From assembly GCA_046350935.1 (NCBI GenBank), contig JAXLZK010000007.1, positions 1 to 64,000 on the forward strand: DNA of 64,000 nucleotides, given 5' to 3'. Shown here in pieces: positions 7,620 through 16,111 of this stretch. The notes below the pieces were generated by a model. The model saw only the letters and a list, made by a program, of their open reading frames with translations. It had not been told where the DNA came from and made no database searches. The position numbers and the translations under genes were made by a program. Position 1 is the stretch's first letter; every line of letters begins with the position of its first letter. This stretch comes from Nitrobium sp046350935 (lineage in GTDB: Bacteria; Nitrospirota; Thermodesulfovibrionia; Thermodesulfovibrionales; Dissulfurispiraceae).

Positions 7620-9204
7620 CAGCTCTTACTCCACCGCCGCTCCCCCCTCCCGGAAGGCACGCAGCGAATGCAGCGGGCAGCGAACGGATAAGGTCAGAGG
7701 CGATGAGGGAGCGCTCCCCCTTTTCCGCAGCCGCGCAGTCCCCTGCAAGCCCGTGCAGATAGACCCCGAGCACCGCTGCCTGCAGCGGGCTCATTTTCTG
7801 CCCCATAAGGGAGGCGATCACCCCTGTCAGTACATCCCCGGAGCCCCCGGTAGCCATTCCGGGATTGCCTGACGTGTTCAGAAACGCAGCGCCCTCCGGA
7901 GTCGCGGTTACCGTGGGGACCCCCTTCAGGACAAGATACGCGCCTGTTTTCTTTGCAAAAGACAGCGCGGTGCCGATCCTGTCCTGCTCCACCTCTCTGC
8001 TGCCGCACCCCGTGCCGGGAAGGAGCCGCGCCATCTCGCCGGGATGAGGGGTGAGGACGATAGGGGATTTTGCGCTCGCCAGAAGGCCCCTGATCCCTTT
8101 TTCGCTTCCCGCGGCTCTTCCCAGGGCAGTGAGGCCGTCCGCGTCGATCACCAACGGAGCCGCAGACCTCTTCACCAGTTCTGCGATCACTCTCATCGTC
8201 CCCTCGGAAACCCCGATCCCCGGACCGGCGGCAATCACGTCTATCCTCTGCGCGGAAAAACCGAGGATCTCCTCCACCGCTTCCGCGGCCGGCATGCCGT
8301 TGCCGTCATCAGGCAGGGGAAGGCACATCTCCTCGGTCACTCTCTCCTGAAAAACGTCCAGCAGCGTCCCGGGTATTCCCAGGGTGACCAGCCCTGCACC
8401 GCTCCGCAGGCAGGCCTGCGCCGTCATCAGGGCAGCACCCGTCTTGCCCCGGGAGCCCGCGACGACGAGGACATGGCCGTAATCCCCTTTATAGGAATTC
8501 CGCCGGCGCGGCGCGATCATGCCCGCCACCGATTCCCTGTCGACCCTTTCCACCGAAAGCGCGTCCGCGGCGAGGAGAGAGGAGGGAAACCCGATGTCCT
8601 CGACAAACAGCGTACCCGTATATCCGGCGCCTGGATACAGGAGATGCCCCCTCTTCGGGAGGCCGAAGGTGACCGTGTAATCGGCCGCTATCGCCTCACC
8701 CACTACCTCGCCGGTATCGGAGGAAATGCCCGAAGGGATATCCACCGAAACCACCGGAACGTCCGTAGTGTTCACCAGGGAGAAAAGGCGCGCAAGCTCC
8801 CCCTGTACCGGCCTGCCGAGCCCGGTGCCGAAAAGGGCGTCGATCACCACCGCATCCCGAAGCTCCTCCGTTTCTACCGTTCTGCAAAAAGCCACGGGCA
8901 GGTCCATTTTCTTCGCGATCCGGTATTGCGCCGCGCAGTCGGGGCTCAGGGAATCTTTTTTCGCCAGCAGGAAAACCTGCACCGCGGCTCCCCTGTTGAA
9001 GAGCTCCCGGGCCGCCGCCAGCCCATCGCCGCCGTTATTGCCGCTTCCGCAGAGGACTACCGTCTTTTTCCGGGGAAAGAGCTCCCGCACTTTTCGCGCG
9101 ACGGCGAGCCCCGCCCTCTCCATAAGAACAGGACCGGGGATGCCGTACTCTTCGATGGCAATCCTGTCGATCTCCCTCATCTCCTGTGCGGTGGCTACCT
9201 TCAT
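7612..9204 (-). CDS. nnr: Bifunctional NAD(P)H-hydrate repair enzyme Nnr
   Basis: A 530-residue fusion of NAD(P)HX epimerase and ADP-dependent NAD(P)HX dehydratase, which together repair hydrated NADH and NADPH. The N-terminal half has VLCGSGNNGGDGLAAARELF and VDIPSGISSDTGEV of the epimerase. The C-terminal half has LTPHPGEMARLL and NPGMATGGSGDVLTG of the ribokinase-like dehydratase. The start MKVATAQEMREIDRIAIEEYG at 9204 is the normal epimerase N terminus. The frame is open further upstream, but that part is intergenic repeat. It overlaps pgeF by 8 bases. Confidence 0.95.
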   Translation of the reverse strand: MKVATAQEMREIDRIAIEEYGIPGPVLMERAGLAVARKVRELFPRKKTVVLCGSGNNGGDGLAAARELFNRGAAVQVFLLAKKDSLSPDCAAQYRIAKKMDLPVAFCRTVETEELRDAVVIDALFGTGLGRPVQGELARLFSLVNTTDVPVVSVDIPSGISSDTGEVVGEAIAADYTVTFGLPKRGHLLYPGAGYTGTLFVEDIGFPSSLLAADALSVERVDRESVAGMIAPRRRNSYKGDYGHVLVVAGSRGKTGAALMTAQACLRSGAGLVTLGIPGTLLDVFQERVTEEMCLPLPDDGNGMPAAEAVEEILGFSAQRIDVIAAGPGIGVSEGTMRVIAELVKRSAAPLVIDADGLTALGRAAGSEKGIRGLLASAKSPIVLTPHPGEMARLLPGTGCGSREVEQDRIGTALSFAKKTGAYLVLKGVPTVTATPEGAAFLNTSGNPGMATGGSGDVLTGVIASLMGQKMSPLQAAVLGVYLHGLAGDCAAAEKGERSLIASDLIRSLPAAFAACLPGGGSGGGVRADG

Positions 9205-9364
9205 CGGACTCTCCTCTGCCGGAATACCCGGAATACGGTGAATAGTGCGGAAATGCTGGATTATTATAGCACTAACAACAGCCCTCCTCAATCGTTCCTC
9301 CGGATAGTATGGCGATTGCCAGGGCGATCGCATCACAATGGGTGGCCAGTACGTATCACCCTGA

Positions 9365-9503
9365 GATTGCTTCGCTTCGCTCGCAATGACAGCAAGGAAG
9401 GGGAAGACAATGACAGAGGGAGAGAGGGGCGCAATGAGAGAGGAAAAGACTCGCAATGAGAGAGAGTCTTTGTCAGTGCGAAGGATCGTATCCTAAAACA
9501 ATC
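9365..9503. repeat. Interspersed palindromic repeats, copies 4 and 5 with decayed units between
   Basis: The intergenic stretch 9205-9638 between divergent nnr and ald has no gene. It holds copy 4 at 9365-9392 (GAGATTGCTTCG to CTCGCAATGAC) and copy 5 at 9472-9503, which carries the AGGATCGTATCCT core. Between them lie several decayed CGCAATGA units at irregular spacing. The sequence looks like a nested or eroded cluster of the same element. Confidence 0.7.
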
Positions 9504-9638
9504 TTAATTGTTTTCCCCAGAATCGCTCTTTTCATGCGATTGCCCTGAGGGCCAGATGCAGTTCGGTAGGTATCGCCCCATAATTTATGCTAAGATGTGA
9601 ATAAAAATGATAGTACCATCACGGCAAAGGAGCTCTCC

Positions 9639-10727
9639 ATGGTCATCGGCGTTCCGAAAGAGATAAAGAAGGAGGAGTACAGGGTCGGTATGACGCCCTC
9701 CGGCATTGCGGAACTGAAGCGGGACGGCCACACTCTCCTGGTCGAAACCGGTGCGGGAGCGGGGAGCGGGTTCAGCGACGAGGAGTATCGGGCCGCCGGG
9801 GCGGAAGTAGCGGACAGAGATCCCCTGTTCCGGAAGGCCGAGCTCATCGTAAAGGTCAAGGAGCCGGTCGCCGCCGAATACGCGCTTCTCCGCGAAGGCC
9901 AGATCCTCTTTACCTATCTCCATCTCGCCCCCAACCGCGAGCTCACCGGGGTCCTCCTCGGCAGAAAGGTCGCCGGGTTCGCCTACGAGACGCTTGAGAA
10001 GAACGGCGGGCTCCCGCTTCTCCTTCCCATGAGCGAGATCGCGGGCAGAATGGCCCCCCTGATGGGAGCCGTCTACCTCCAGAAAATACACGGGGGAGAG
10101 GGAGTGCTCCCCACCGGGACAGTGGGAGTGAAGCCTGCAAAAGCGGTCGTCCTGGGAGCGGGCGTCGTAGGGACTAATGCCGCCCGCATCAGTACGGGGA
10201 TCGGTATGGAAACGGTGGTCGTCGACAAGAGCACCGAACGGCTCCAGAGGATCGACGAGCTGTTCCTCGGCCGGGTAAAGACAGTGCCCGTCACCGCACA
10301 TGCCGTCCGGGAGGAGGTCCGGGATGCCGACATCGTCATCGGCGCCATCCTCGTACCCGGGGGCAGGACCCCCCTGCTCATCACGAGGGAAATGCTCCCG
10401 ACCATGAGGAGGGGAGCGGTGATCATCGATGTAGCCGTGGACCAGGGCGGCTGCGTCGAGACCTCCCGGCCCACCACCCACGACAACCCTGTCTACATGG
10501 TGGAGGGAGTGCTCCACTATGCGGTGGCGAATATGCCGGGCGCGTATCCCCGGACCTCCACCTTCGCCCTCACCAATTCAACGCTCCCCTATATTCGAAT
10601 GCTGGCCGACTGCGGGGTCGAGGGGGCGGTACGGGAGGATGCCCCGCTGCGCAGCGCATTGAATACCTATCAGGGGGAAATCATGAACGAGGCGCTCGCC
10701 GAATCCATCGGACAGGGCGGGGTATAG
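9639..10727 (+). CDS. ald: Alanine dehydrogenase
   Basis: A 362-residue NAD-dependent alanine dehydrogenase interconverting alanine with pyruvate and ammonia. MVIGVPKEIKKEEYRVGMTP is the classic N terminus. GAGVVGTNAARI is the NAD-binding Rossmann glycine motif, and VANMPGAYPRTSTFALTN is the conserved C-terminal signature. The ATG at 9639 follows AAAGGAG at a suitable distance, whereas the in-frame ATG at 9597 has no ribosome site. The gene is monocistronic by position: a repeat cluster lies upstream, and about 110 bases downstream is a terminator-like hairpin in the leader of the helicase gene. Confidence 0.97.
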   Translation: MVIGVPKEIKKEEYRVGMTPSGIAELKRDGHTLLVETGAGAGSGFSDEEYRAAGAEVADRDPLFRKAELIVKVKEPVAAEYALLREGQILFTYLHLAPNRELTGVLLGRKVAGFAYETLEKNGGLPLLLPMSEIAGRMAPLMGAVYLQKIHGGEGVLPTGTVGVKPAKAVVLGAGVVGTNAARISTGIGMETVVVDKSTERLQRIDELFLGRVKTVPVTAHAVREEVRDADIVIGAILVPGGRTPLLITREMLPTMRRGAVIIDVAVDQGGCVETSRPTTHDNPVYMVEGVLHYAVANMPGAYPRTSTFALTNSTLPYIRMLADCGVEGAVREDAPLRSALNTYQGEIMNEALAESIGQGGV

Positions 10728-10764
10728 ACTGCTACGCTCCCCCTCTACCGTTCTTTTGCTCTCA

Positions 10765-10794
10765 TTGACAGGGCCTCCGCAAAGCTGTTATGCT
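10765..10794 (+). promoter_or_regulatory. Sigma-70-type promoter for the DEAD-box helicase
   Basis: TTGACA at 10765-10770 and TATGCT at 10789-10794 with an 18-base spacer. The -35 box is a perfect consensus. It lies about 100 bases ahead of the helicase ATG, upstream of the leader hairpin. Confidence 0.6.
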
Positions 10795-10837
10795 TGATGA
10801 TCTCAACTGCTGTACCCGGACAACACTATATTCTAGT

Positions 10838-10864
10838 ACCCCGGAATACACCGGGGTTTTTTTA
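10838..10864 (+). terminator. Intrinsic terminator-like hairpin in the helicase leader
   Basis: The stem ACCCCGG pairs with CCGGGGT around the loop AATACA and is followed by an uninterrupted run of about seven T. It lies between the predicted promoter (10765-10794) and the helicase ATG (10893). It could end ald transcripts, or act as an attenuator of the helicase mRNA. Confidence 0.65.
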
Positions 10865-10892
10865 TTCCCGAATGCAGAAAAAAAGGAGCTCA

Positions 10893-12170
10893 ATGGAATT
10901 CCAAGCATTTAATCTTCACCCTCATGTCGCTGCCGGGGTCGCGGCTGCAGGCTTCAGCGCCCCGACGCCGATCCAGGCGGAGGCAATCCCTCCGGTCATG
11001 GCGGGACGCGACCTCATGGGCCTCGCGCAGACCGGCACCGGCAAGACCGCCGCTTTCGCACTGCCCATTCTGCACCGCCTCATGCACGGCGGCCGCCGGC
11101 ATGTTCGGGCGCTCGTCATCGCCCCCACCCGCGAGCTGGCGGAGCAGATCAACCAGGCGGTCCGCGGTCTGGGGCAGAAAACGGGCCTCAGGAGCGTCAC
11201 GGTCTACGGAGGCGTGGGGATGAGCCCCCAGGTGGATGCGCTGAAGCGCGGCGTTGAAATAGTGGTAGCCTGCCCCGGGCGCCTTCTCGACCACATCGGC
11301 CAGGGGACGATCGACCTCTCCCGGCTGGAGGTGCTGGTCCTCGACGAGGCCGACCATATGTTCGACATGGGCTTTCTGCCCGACATCCGGAGGATACTCA
11401 AGCATCTCCCTCAGCAGAGGCAGACGCTGCTCTTTTCGGCCACCATGCCCGATGCGATACGGCATCTGGCCCACGACGTCCTGAACGAGCCGGTCACGAT
11501 CCAGGTGAGCACCGTTGCACCCGCGGAAACCGTCAGCCATGCCCTCTACCCGGTGCCCCAGCACCTGAAGACGCCCCTGCTCATCAAGCTGCTGCGTCAT
11601 TCCGACACCGAGTCGGTCCTGATCTTCACCCGCACCAAGCACCGGGCAAAACGCCTGGCTGAGCAGCTCGAAAAGATCGGCCACCGGACCGCCTCTCTGC
11701 AGGGGAACCTCTCGCAGTCGCGCCGGCAGGCCGCCATGAACGGCTTCCGCAACGGCACGTTCCAGATCCTGGTGGCGACCGACATCGCCGCCCGCGGGAT
11801 CGACGTCACCCAAATCTCCCACGTCATCAACTATGACATCCCCGATACCACCGAGGCGTATATCCACCGCATCGGCAGGACCGGCCGGGCCGCCCGGAGC
11901 GGAGACGCGTACACGCTGGTGACGAAGGAGGATGCGGAGATGGTGCGCGCCATCGAGCGGGTCCTCGGCGCCCCTATCGAGCGGCGCACGGTGGAGGGTT
12001 TCGATTACAGCACACCCGCGCCGCAGAAAGACAACGAGTTTTCCCGCCCTCCGCGCCAGCCTGTCCCGGCGCGCAAGCCCGCCGGAGGGAAGGGAGCAGG
12101 CAGACAGGGGGGAAGCGGCCTTCCCCCGAAAACCTCCCCGGAGAGAAGGACAGCGGGCAGATACCGGTAA
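10893..12170 (+). CDS. rhlE: DEAD-box RNA helicase, RhlE-like
   Basis: A 425-residue ATP-dependent RNA helicase. Motifs appear in order: Q motif (FSAPTPIQAEAIPPVM), AQTGTGKT (Walker A), PTRELAEQI, LDEADHMFDMGF (DEAD box), FSATMP, ARGIDV and HRIGRTGRAARSG. A basic, Pro/Gly/Arg-rich tail of about 55 residues follows, as in RhlE, and probably binds RNA. The ATG at 10893 has AAAAAGGAG ahead of it, so upstream in-frame ATGs are rejected. It ends 15 bases from the convergent norB. A promoter and a terminator-like hairpin in the leader suggest conditional expression, as is common for cold-inducible helicases. Confidence 0.94.
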   Translation: MEFQAFNLHPHVAAGVAAAGFSAPTPIQAEAIPPVMAGRDLMGLAQTGTGKTAAFALPILHRLMHGGRRHVRALVIAPTRELAEQINQAVRGLGQKTGLRSVTVYGGVGMSPQVDALKRGVEIVVACPGRLLDHIGQGTIDLSRLEVLVLDEADHMFDMGFLPDIRRILKHLPQQRQTLLFSATMPDAIRHLAHDVLNEPVTIQVSTVAPAETVSHALYPVPQHLKTPLLIKLLRHSDTESVLIFTRTKHRAKRLAEQLEKIGHRTASLQGNLSQSRRQAAMNGFRNGTFQILVATDIAARGIDVTQISHVINYDIPDTTEAYIHRIGRTGRAARSGDAYTLVTKEDAEMVRAIERVLGAPIERRTVEGFDYSTPAPQKDNEFSRPPRQPVPARKPAGGKGAGRQGGSGLPPKTSPERRTAGRYR

Positions 12171-12185
12171 GGGGACCGGCCCCGC

Positions 12186-13526
12186 TCACCCGGCCGGGGC
12201 GATCCTCTTCCGGGCGGGCTTCAGGAAAAAGAGGTCGTAGACAATGATGAGGACCCCGATCAACAGGAATATCCCGAGGAAAAAGGTCACTCCCATCCAA
12301 GTCCGCAGATATGCCTGCGCGGTCATGTAGCCGAGGCCGATGACGCGCTCGATATACGACTGGACGACACCCGAGATCCCGAAGGTGATCCCCATCATGA
12401 ACATGGAACTGCACGCTATCCAGAAGCCTATCTTGCCCCGCGTCGCGTCGTACACCTCGATGCCCTTCAGTTTGGGGATGGCGAAATAGAACACGGTGAT
12501 GTTCAGGAGCGCATAGGCCCCGAAAAAGGCGAGGTGGCCGTGCGAAACCGTCACCTGCGAGCCGTGCGTGTAGTAGTTTATCTGGGGCAGGGTATGCATG
12601 AAGCCCCACACCCCTGCACCCAAGAAATGCAGGGCCGCGCCCCCGATCACGAGCGTCCAGGTGAAGGGGTTGCGTATCGGCTCCTTCCGTTCCCGTATGT
12701 GGACCATGGTATCGATGACCATCAGTAGGATCGGAAGCGGTTCGAGCGCCGAGAAGACGCCCCCGAACCAGAGCCAGTAGCGGGGGGCGCCGATCCAGTA
12801 GTAGTGGTGCCCGGTCCCGGTGATGCCGGTAAAAAGGAAAAGGCCTAATTCCACATAAAGCCATTTCTCGATGACATGACGGTCCACCCCGGTGATCCTG
12901 ATGAGGATGAAAGCGAGGATCGACGCGGTAACCAGCTCCCACGCGCCTTCCACCCAGAGGTGGATGACCCACCACCAGTAATACCAGTCGATCACCTCGT
13001 TCTTATAAAAGGGGATTCCGAAAAGATAGAGGATCGCCAGAAAGACCAGGCCCCCCAGGAGGTTGCCCTGCACCGCGGTCCAGCGCTTTGCCCTGAAAAT
13101 GGTCGCGCCGATGTTGAAGAGAAAGATAAGGGCCCCGATCACCACGATGATGTCGAGGGGGCGGGGTATCTCGAGCAGCGGTCTTCCCTGCGTCCAGCCG
13201 AAGAGGAACCCCACCAGCGCCACCACCCCAGTGCCGACCAGGGCAATCAGCTGAATCCAGGCGAGCTTCGGGGAGAAGATTTCCGTTCCCGTCTCTTCAG
13301 GGATTATGTAGTAGGTGCCGCCCATGAACCCGAGCAGCATCCAGAGGACAAGAAGGTTGGTATGCATGGCCCGGGCGGTGGAAAAAGGAAACACGTCCAC
13401 AACCGACTGGGGAACGGTAAAGGTGTAGTTGAAGGCAAGCCAGAGCCCCAGGATGAGCTGCAGCACGAAAAGCAGCAAGGCAATCTTGAAATACCAATGC
13501 GCAATATGCTGGGAGCGGAATGCCAT
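12186..13526 (-). CDS. norB: Nitric oxide reductase large subunit NorB (cNOR type)
   Basis: A 446-residue, 12-helix heme-copper-superfamily membrane protein that reduces NO to N2O. His55 (ARAMHTN) and His331 are predicted ligands of heme b, and His329 of heme b3 (SHGHLAFFGAYA). FeB ligands are His189 and Glu193 in HLWVEGAWE and His240-His241 in TGHHYYWIG. Glu262 in SALEPLP is the second conserved Glu. Together these mark cytochrome c-dependent NOR rather than an oxidase, because the Tyr-His crosslink motif is absent and Glu sits in the FeB site. It follows norC by 10 bases in one operon. No norD or norQ accessory genes are adjacent. Confidence 0.93.
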   Translation of the reverse strand: MAFRSQHIAHWYFKIALLLFVLQLILGLWLAFNYTFTVPQSVVDVFPFSTARAMHTNLLVLWMLLGFMGGTYYIIPEETGTEIFSPKLAWIQLIALVGTGVVALVGFLFGWTQGRPLLEIPRPLDIIVVIGALIFLFNIGATIFRAKRWTAVQGNLLGGLVFLAILYLFGIPFYKNEVIDWYYWWWVIHLWVEGAWELVTASILAFILIRITGVDRHVIEKWLYVELGLFLFTGITGTGHHYYWIGAPRYWLWFGGVFSALEPLPILLMVIDTMVHIRERKEPIRNPFTWTLVIGGAALHFLGAGVWGFMHTLPQINYYTHGSQVTVSHGHLAFFGAYALLNITVFYFAIPKLKGIEVYDATRGKIGFWIACSSMFMMGITFGISGVVQSYIERVIGLGYMTAQAYLRTWMGVTFFLGIFLLIGVLIIVYDLFFLKPARKRIAPAG

Positions 13527-13536
13527 CGCAAACCTC

Positions 13537-14238
13537 CTATTTCAGCCCGGCAAGGAACTTCGCCACTTCTTCCAGCTCCTTTTCCGAGAGGTCTTTCTGG
13601 GGGGGCATGAGAGCCCTGGGATTCACGCTTTTCGGGTCCTTGATATAATGTTCGATCTGTTCGAGCGTGAGCCGCCGGCCGACAGTATCGAGAGGCGGGC
13701 CGAATTTTCCTCCCTTCCCGTGCAGCGAGTGGCAGTGCATGCACCCCCTGTTCTGGAAGACCGCCGCGCCGGGCGACAACCCGCCCGCTGCCACCGCGAT
13801 CTCCTCTCCCCTCGTCATCCGCTTCTTGCTGTCCTGGGGGGGCCAGTCGTTGTTATCCACCGCGCCGATCCAGGTGAAAAACGCGATAAGGCTCTCAATC
13901 TCCGCATCGGAGACATGCTGCTGGGGCATCTTCCGCCACGAATTCGCAAAGGCGGTTTCAGGGCTCTTTACGCGGAAACGTATGCCGTCCTCCCCCGTAC
14001 GCTGCACCACCTTTGTCAGATCGGGCGCATAATAGCCGCCGAACCCGAGTATCGTGTGGCAGTCGTTGCAGTTGTACTTCTCGAAGACGCGCTTGCCCTC
14101 GATGACCTGCGGCGAAAGCTTGTCCACATTGGAGAGGACCTTAACCTGCCGGTGGGTGTCCCACGTAAGGATGAGGAAAAGTACAGCGGAGGAGAGAGTA
14201 CCCAGGATAAAAATCCAGAAGGCAGTCTTCTTTGTCAT
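13537..14238 (-). CDS. norC: Nitric oxide reductase cytochrome c subunit NorC, two-heme form
   Basis: A 233-residue membrane-anchored c-type cytochrome feeding electrons to NorB. One transmembrane helix spans about residues 6-25. The first heme site CNDCH (57-61) is followed by TILGFGGYYAPDL, the NorC signature, with Met104 as likely axial ligand. A second class I cytochrome domain has CMHCH at 166-170 and Met211 as probable ligand. Usual NorC has about 150 residues and one heme, so this is an extended form. The ATG at 14238 is preceded by a purine-rich GAAGGGGGCGGA. Upstream in-frame sequence lacks cytochrome character and was not included. Confidence 0.92.
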   Translation of the reverse strand: MTKKTAFWIFILGTLSSAVLFLILTWDTHRQVKVLSNVDKLSPQVIEGKRVFEKYNCNDCHTILGFGGYYAPDLTKVVQRTGEDGIRFRVKSPETAFANSWRKMPQQHVSDAEIESLIAFFTWIGAVDNNDWPPQDSKKRMTRGEEIAVAAGGLSPGAAVFQNRGCMHCHSLHGKGGKFGPPLDTVGRRLTLEQIEHYIKDPKSVNPRALMPPQKDLSEKELEEVAKFLAGLK

Positions 14239-14314
14239 TCCGCCCCCTTCTTTCGGTGCGTCCTTCGCGTTTACAGAACACAAGGCGACAAAAAGTCCCG
14301 TACTCTTTAAGAAA

Positions 14315-14343
14315 AGTCTAGTGCCTTTCTGGAGTGAAGTCAA
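14315..14343 (-). promoter_or_regulatory. Sigma-70-type promoter for norCB
   Basis: On the minus strand TTGACT (14338-14343) and TAGACT (14315-14320) are separated by 17 bases, about 75 bases ahead of the norC ATG. No clear FNR/DNR-type TTGAT-N4-ATCAA palindrome was seen between it and the gene. Confidence 0.5.
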
Positions 14344-14420
14344 CAGGGGAAAGTCACTGCCTCCGGCACGGCTCCCGTTCGTGCATTTTCGCACTGCGCT
14401 TCCCTCCCGTCCGTGACATC

Positions 14421-14449
14421 TGGACGGGGGCGGAAGGGCTTGGTATAGT
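14421..14449 (+). promoter_or_regulatory. Possible promoter for the metF-mntH-usp operon
   Basis: TATAGT at 14444-14449 with a weak -35 TGGACG 17 bases upstream (14421-14426). It ends 66 bases before the ATG of the MetF-like gene in the divergent intergenic region with norC. Confidence 0.35.
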
Positions 14450-14515
14450 ATAGACGGGGAAAGCAGCAGGGCACTGCCGGAGAGATCCGGGAGCGCGAGG
14501 AGGGAGGAAAGACCC

Positions 14516-16111
14516 ATGGACGAAAAGAGCCGGTGCGAGGACACGCCCGGAAGCCCCGGAGAGACAAAAAACCGCTTCAAAGACCTCCTTGCCCTGCGTG
14601 ACCGGTTCATCTATACGGTAGAGCTGGTCCCGGGCAGGGGGTCCCGGGGGAAAACGCAGGACGAGTTGCTCCGTCTTGCGGAGCACGCTGCACAGGGGGG
14701 GCTCGTCCATGCGCTGTCGGTGACGGACAACCCGGGCGGACACCCCACCCTGGCCCCCGAGGTGATCGGTATCGAGGTCCGCCGGATGGGTATCGATCCG
14801 ATCGTCCACTTCACCTGCAAGGACAAGAACAGGAACCAGATAGAGTCCACCCTGCACGCCTTCGACCGGATCGGCATTTACAATCTCCTGGTGATGACGG
14901 GAGACTTTCCGCTCTACGGCTTCCAAGGCAAGGCGAAACCTGTCTACGATATCGATTCGGTGCAGCTCCTCCGCCTCATCGGGAGAATGAACCACGGGCT
15001 CGACATAGACGACAGGGCGCCGGGCGGGGGCACGAGGGTGCCGCCGACCCATACGGTCAGAGGGTGCGCCGTGTCGCCCTTCAAACAGCGCGAATCGGAG
15101 ACGATGGCGCAGTATTTCAAGCTCGGGAAAAAGGTGCGCGAAGGAGCCGACTTCATCGTCACCCAGGTCGGCTTCGATGCGCGCAAGTTCGACGAGCTGC
15201 TGCGCCACACGCGGCTGCAGGGCATGACCGCGCCCGTCCTCGGGAACGTCTATATCCTCAACCTGCCCGTGGCGCGGGTCATGAACCGGGGGGGAGTGCC
15301 CGGATGCGTCGTAACGGACAGGCTGTTCAGCTCGTACGAGGCAGAGTCGCGGGCCCCCGACAGGGGGAGAGCGGCCAGCCTCGCGAGGGCCGCGAAGCTT
15401 ATCGCCGTGCTGCGGGGCATCGGGTATGCCGGGGTCCATATCGGCGGGCCGAACCTGCGGTACGAGGAGATCGAATGGGTCATCGGGAAGTCGCTGGAGC
15501 TGTCGGGCAGATGGGAGGCGCTCGTCCCGGAATTCGACTACCCCCAGCCAGGGGGGTTCTATCTCTTCGAGAGGGACCCGCTCACCGGCCTCAACCGCGA
15601 AAACCTCTCCCGCACCGCGAGCCTCCCTCCGAAGAGGCCCGGACATGCGCTGATGCGGTCCCTCCACCGGGCCGCTTTTGCGCCCGGAGCGCCTCTCTAC
15701 GGGGCTGCCTGCTCCTTTTTTCGCCTGATCGACGGCACCCGGCTCGAGCGTCCGGTGACGGGGCTGGAGTACTGGATAAAGTTCCTCAGCTCCCGCTGCC
15801 GCAAGTGCGGGGACTGCACGCTCCCCGAGGTGGCGTTCCTCTGCCCGCAATCGCAGTGTCCGAAATACCTTTTCAACGGCCAGTGCGGCGGCTCCTCCCA
15901 CGGATGGTGCGAGGTCTTCCCCGGCATCCGGCAGTGCATCTTTGTGAGGGCCTACGAGCGGCTCAAGGCATACCGGGAGGAAGAATCGCTGCAAGGGGAG
16001 TATATCCGTCCCCGGGACTGGGCGCTCAGCGAGACCTCCTCCTGGGCCAACTATTTCCTGGGCCGCGACCACCGGGCGGAGACATGCGAGCGCCCACCGC
16101 ATGCCGGTTGA
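14516..16111 (+). CDS. metF: Methylenetetrahydrofolate reductase fused to a MetV-like zinc/Fe-S domain
   Basis: A 531-residue protein. Residues about 25-330 form a MetF-like TIM barrel that reduces 5,10-methylene-THF to methyl-THF; visible parts include TVELVPGRGSRG, SVTDNPGG, LLVMTGDFP and GVHIGGPN. The C-terminal 200 residues match the MTHFR_C/MetV-type domain, with a cysteine-rich cluster SRCRKCGDCTLPEVAFLCPQ, then CPKYLFNGQCGG and WCEVFPG. MetV is usually a separate subunit of acetogen-type MTHFRs that accept electrons from ferredoxin or other redox partners, so the fusion implies a built-in electron input. The stop overlaps the mntH ATG (TGATG). The true electron donor is unknown. Confidence 0.88.
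   Translation: MDEKSRCEDTPGSPGETKNRFKDLLALRDRFIYTVELVPGRGSRGKTQDELLRLAEHAAQGGLVHALSVTDNPGGHPTLAPEVIGIEVRRMGIDPIVHFTCKDKNRNQIESTLHAFDRIGIYNLLVMTGDFPLYGFQGKAKPVYDIDSVQLLRLIGRMNHGLDIDDRAPGGGTRVPPTHTVRGCAVSPFKQRESETMAQYFKLGKKVREGADFIVTQVGFDARKFDELLRHTRLQGMTAPVLGNVYILNLPVARVMNRGGVPGCVVTDRLFSSYEAESRAPDRGRAASLARAAKLIAVLRGIGYAGVHIGGPNLRYEEIEWVIGKSLELSGRWEALVPEFDYPQPGGFYLFERDPLTGLNRENLSRTASLPPKRPGHALMRSLHRAAFAPGAPLYGAACSFFRLIDGTRLERPVTGLEYWIKFLSSRCRKCGDCTLPEVAFLCPQSQCPKYLFNGQCGGSSHGWCEVFPGIRQCIFVRAYERLKAYREEESLQGEYIRPRDWALSETSSWANYFLGRDHRAETCERPPHAG

Noticed and set aside
9597..9638. Upstream start of alanine dehydrogenase
   Set aside because: The ATG at 9639 has a good ribosome site and the family N terminus; the 14 extra residues have neither.
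14239..14610. N-terminal extension of NorC
   Set aside because: The open frame continues upstream but lacks a membrane or cytochrome pattern, and the predicted promoter lies inside it.
15064..16110. Long plus-strand open frame ahead of mntH, overlapping the MetF-like gene
   Set aside because: It is the shifted frame of the MetF-like gene, which has the real motifs. mntH starts at 16111 by TGATG overlap.
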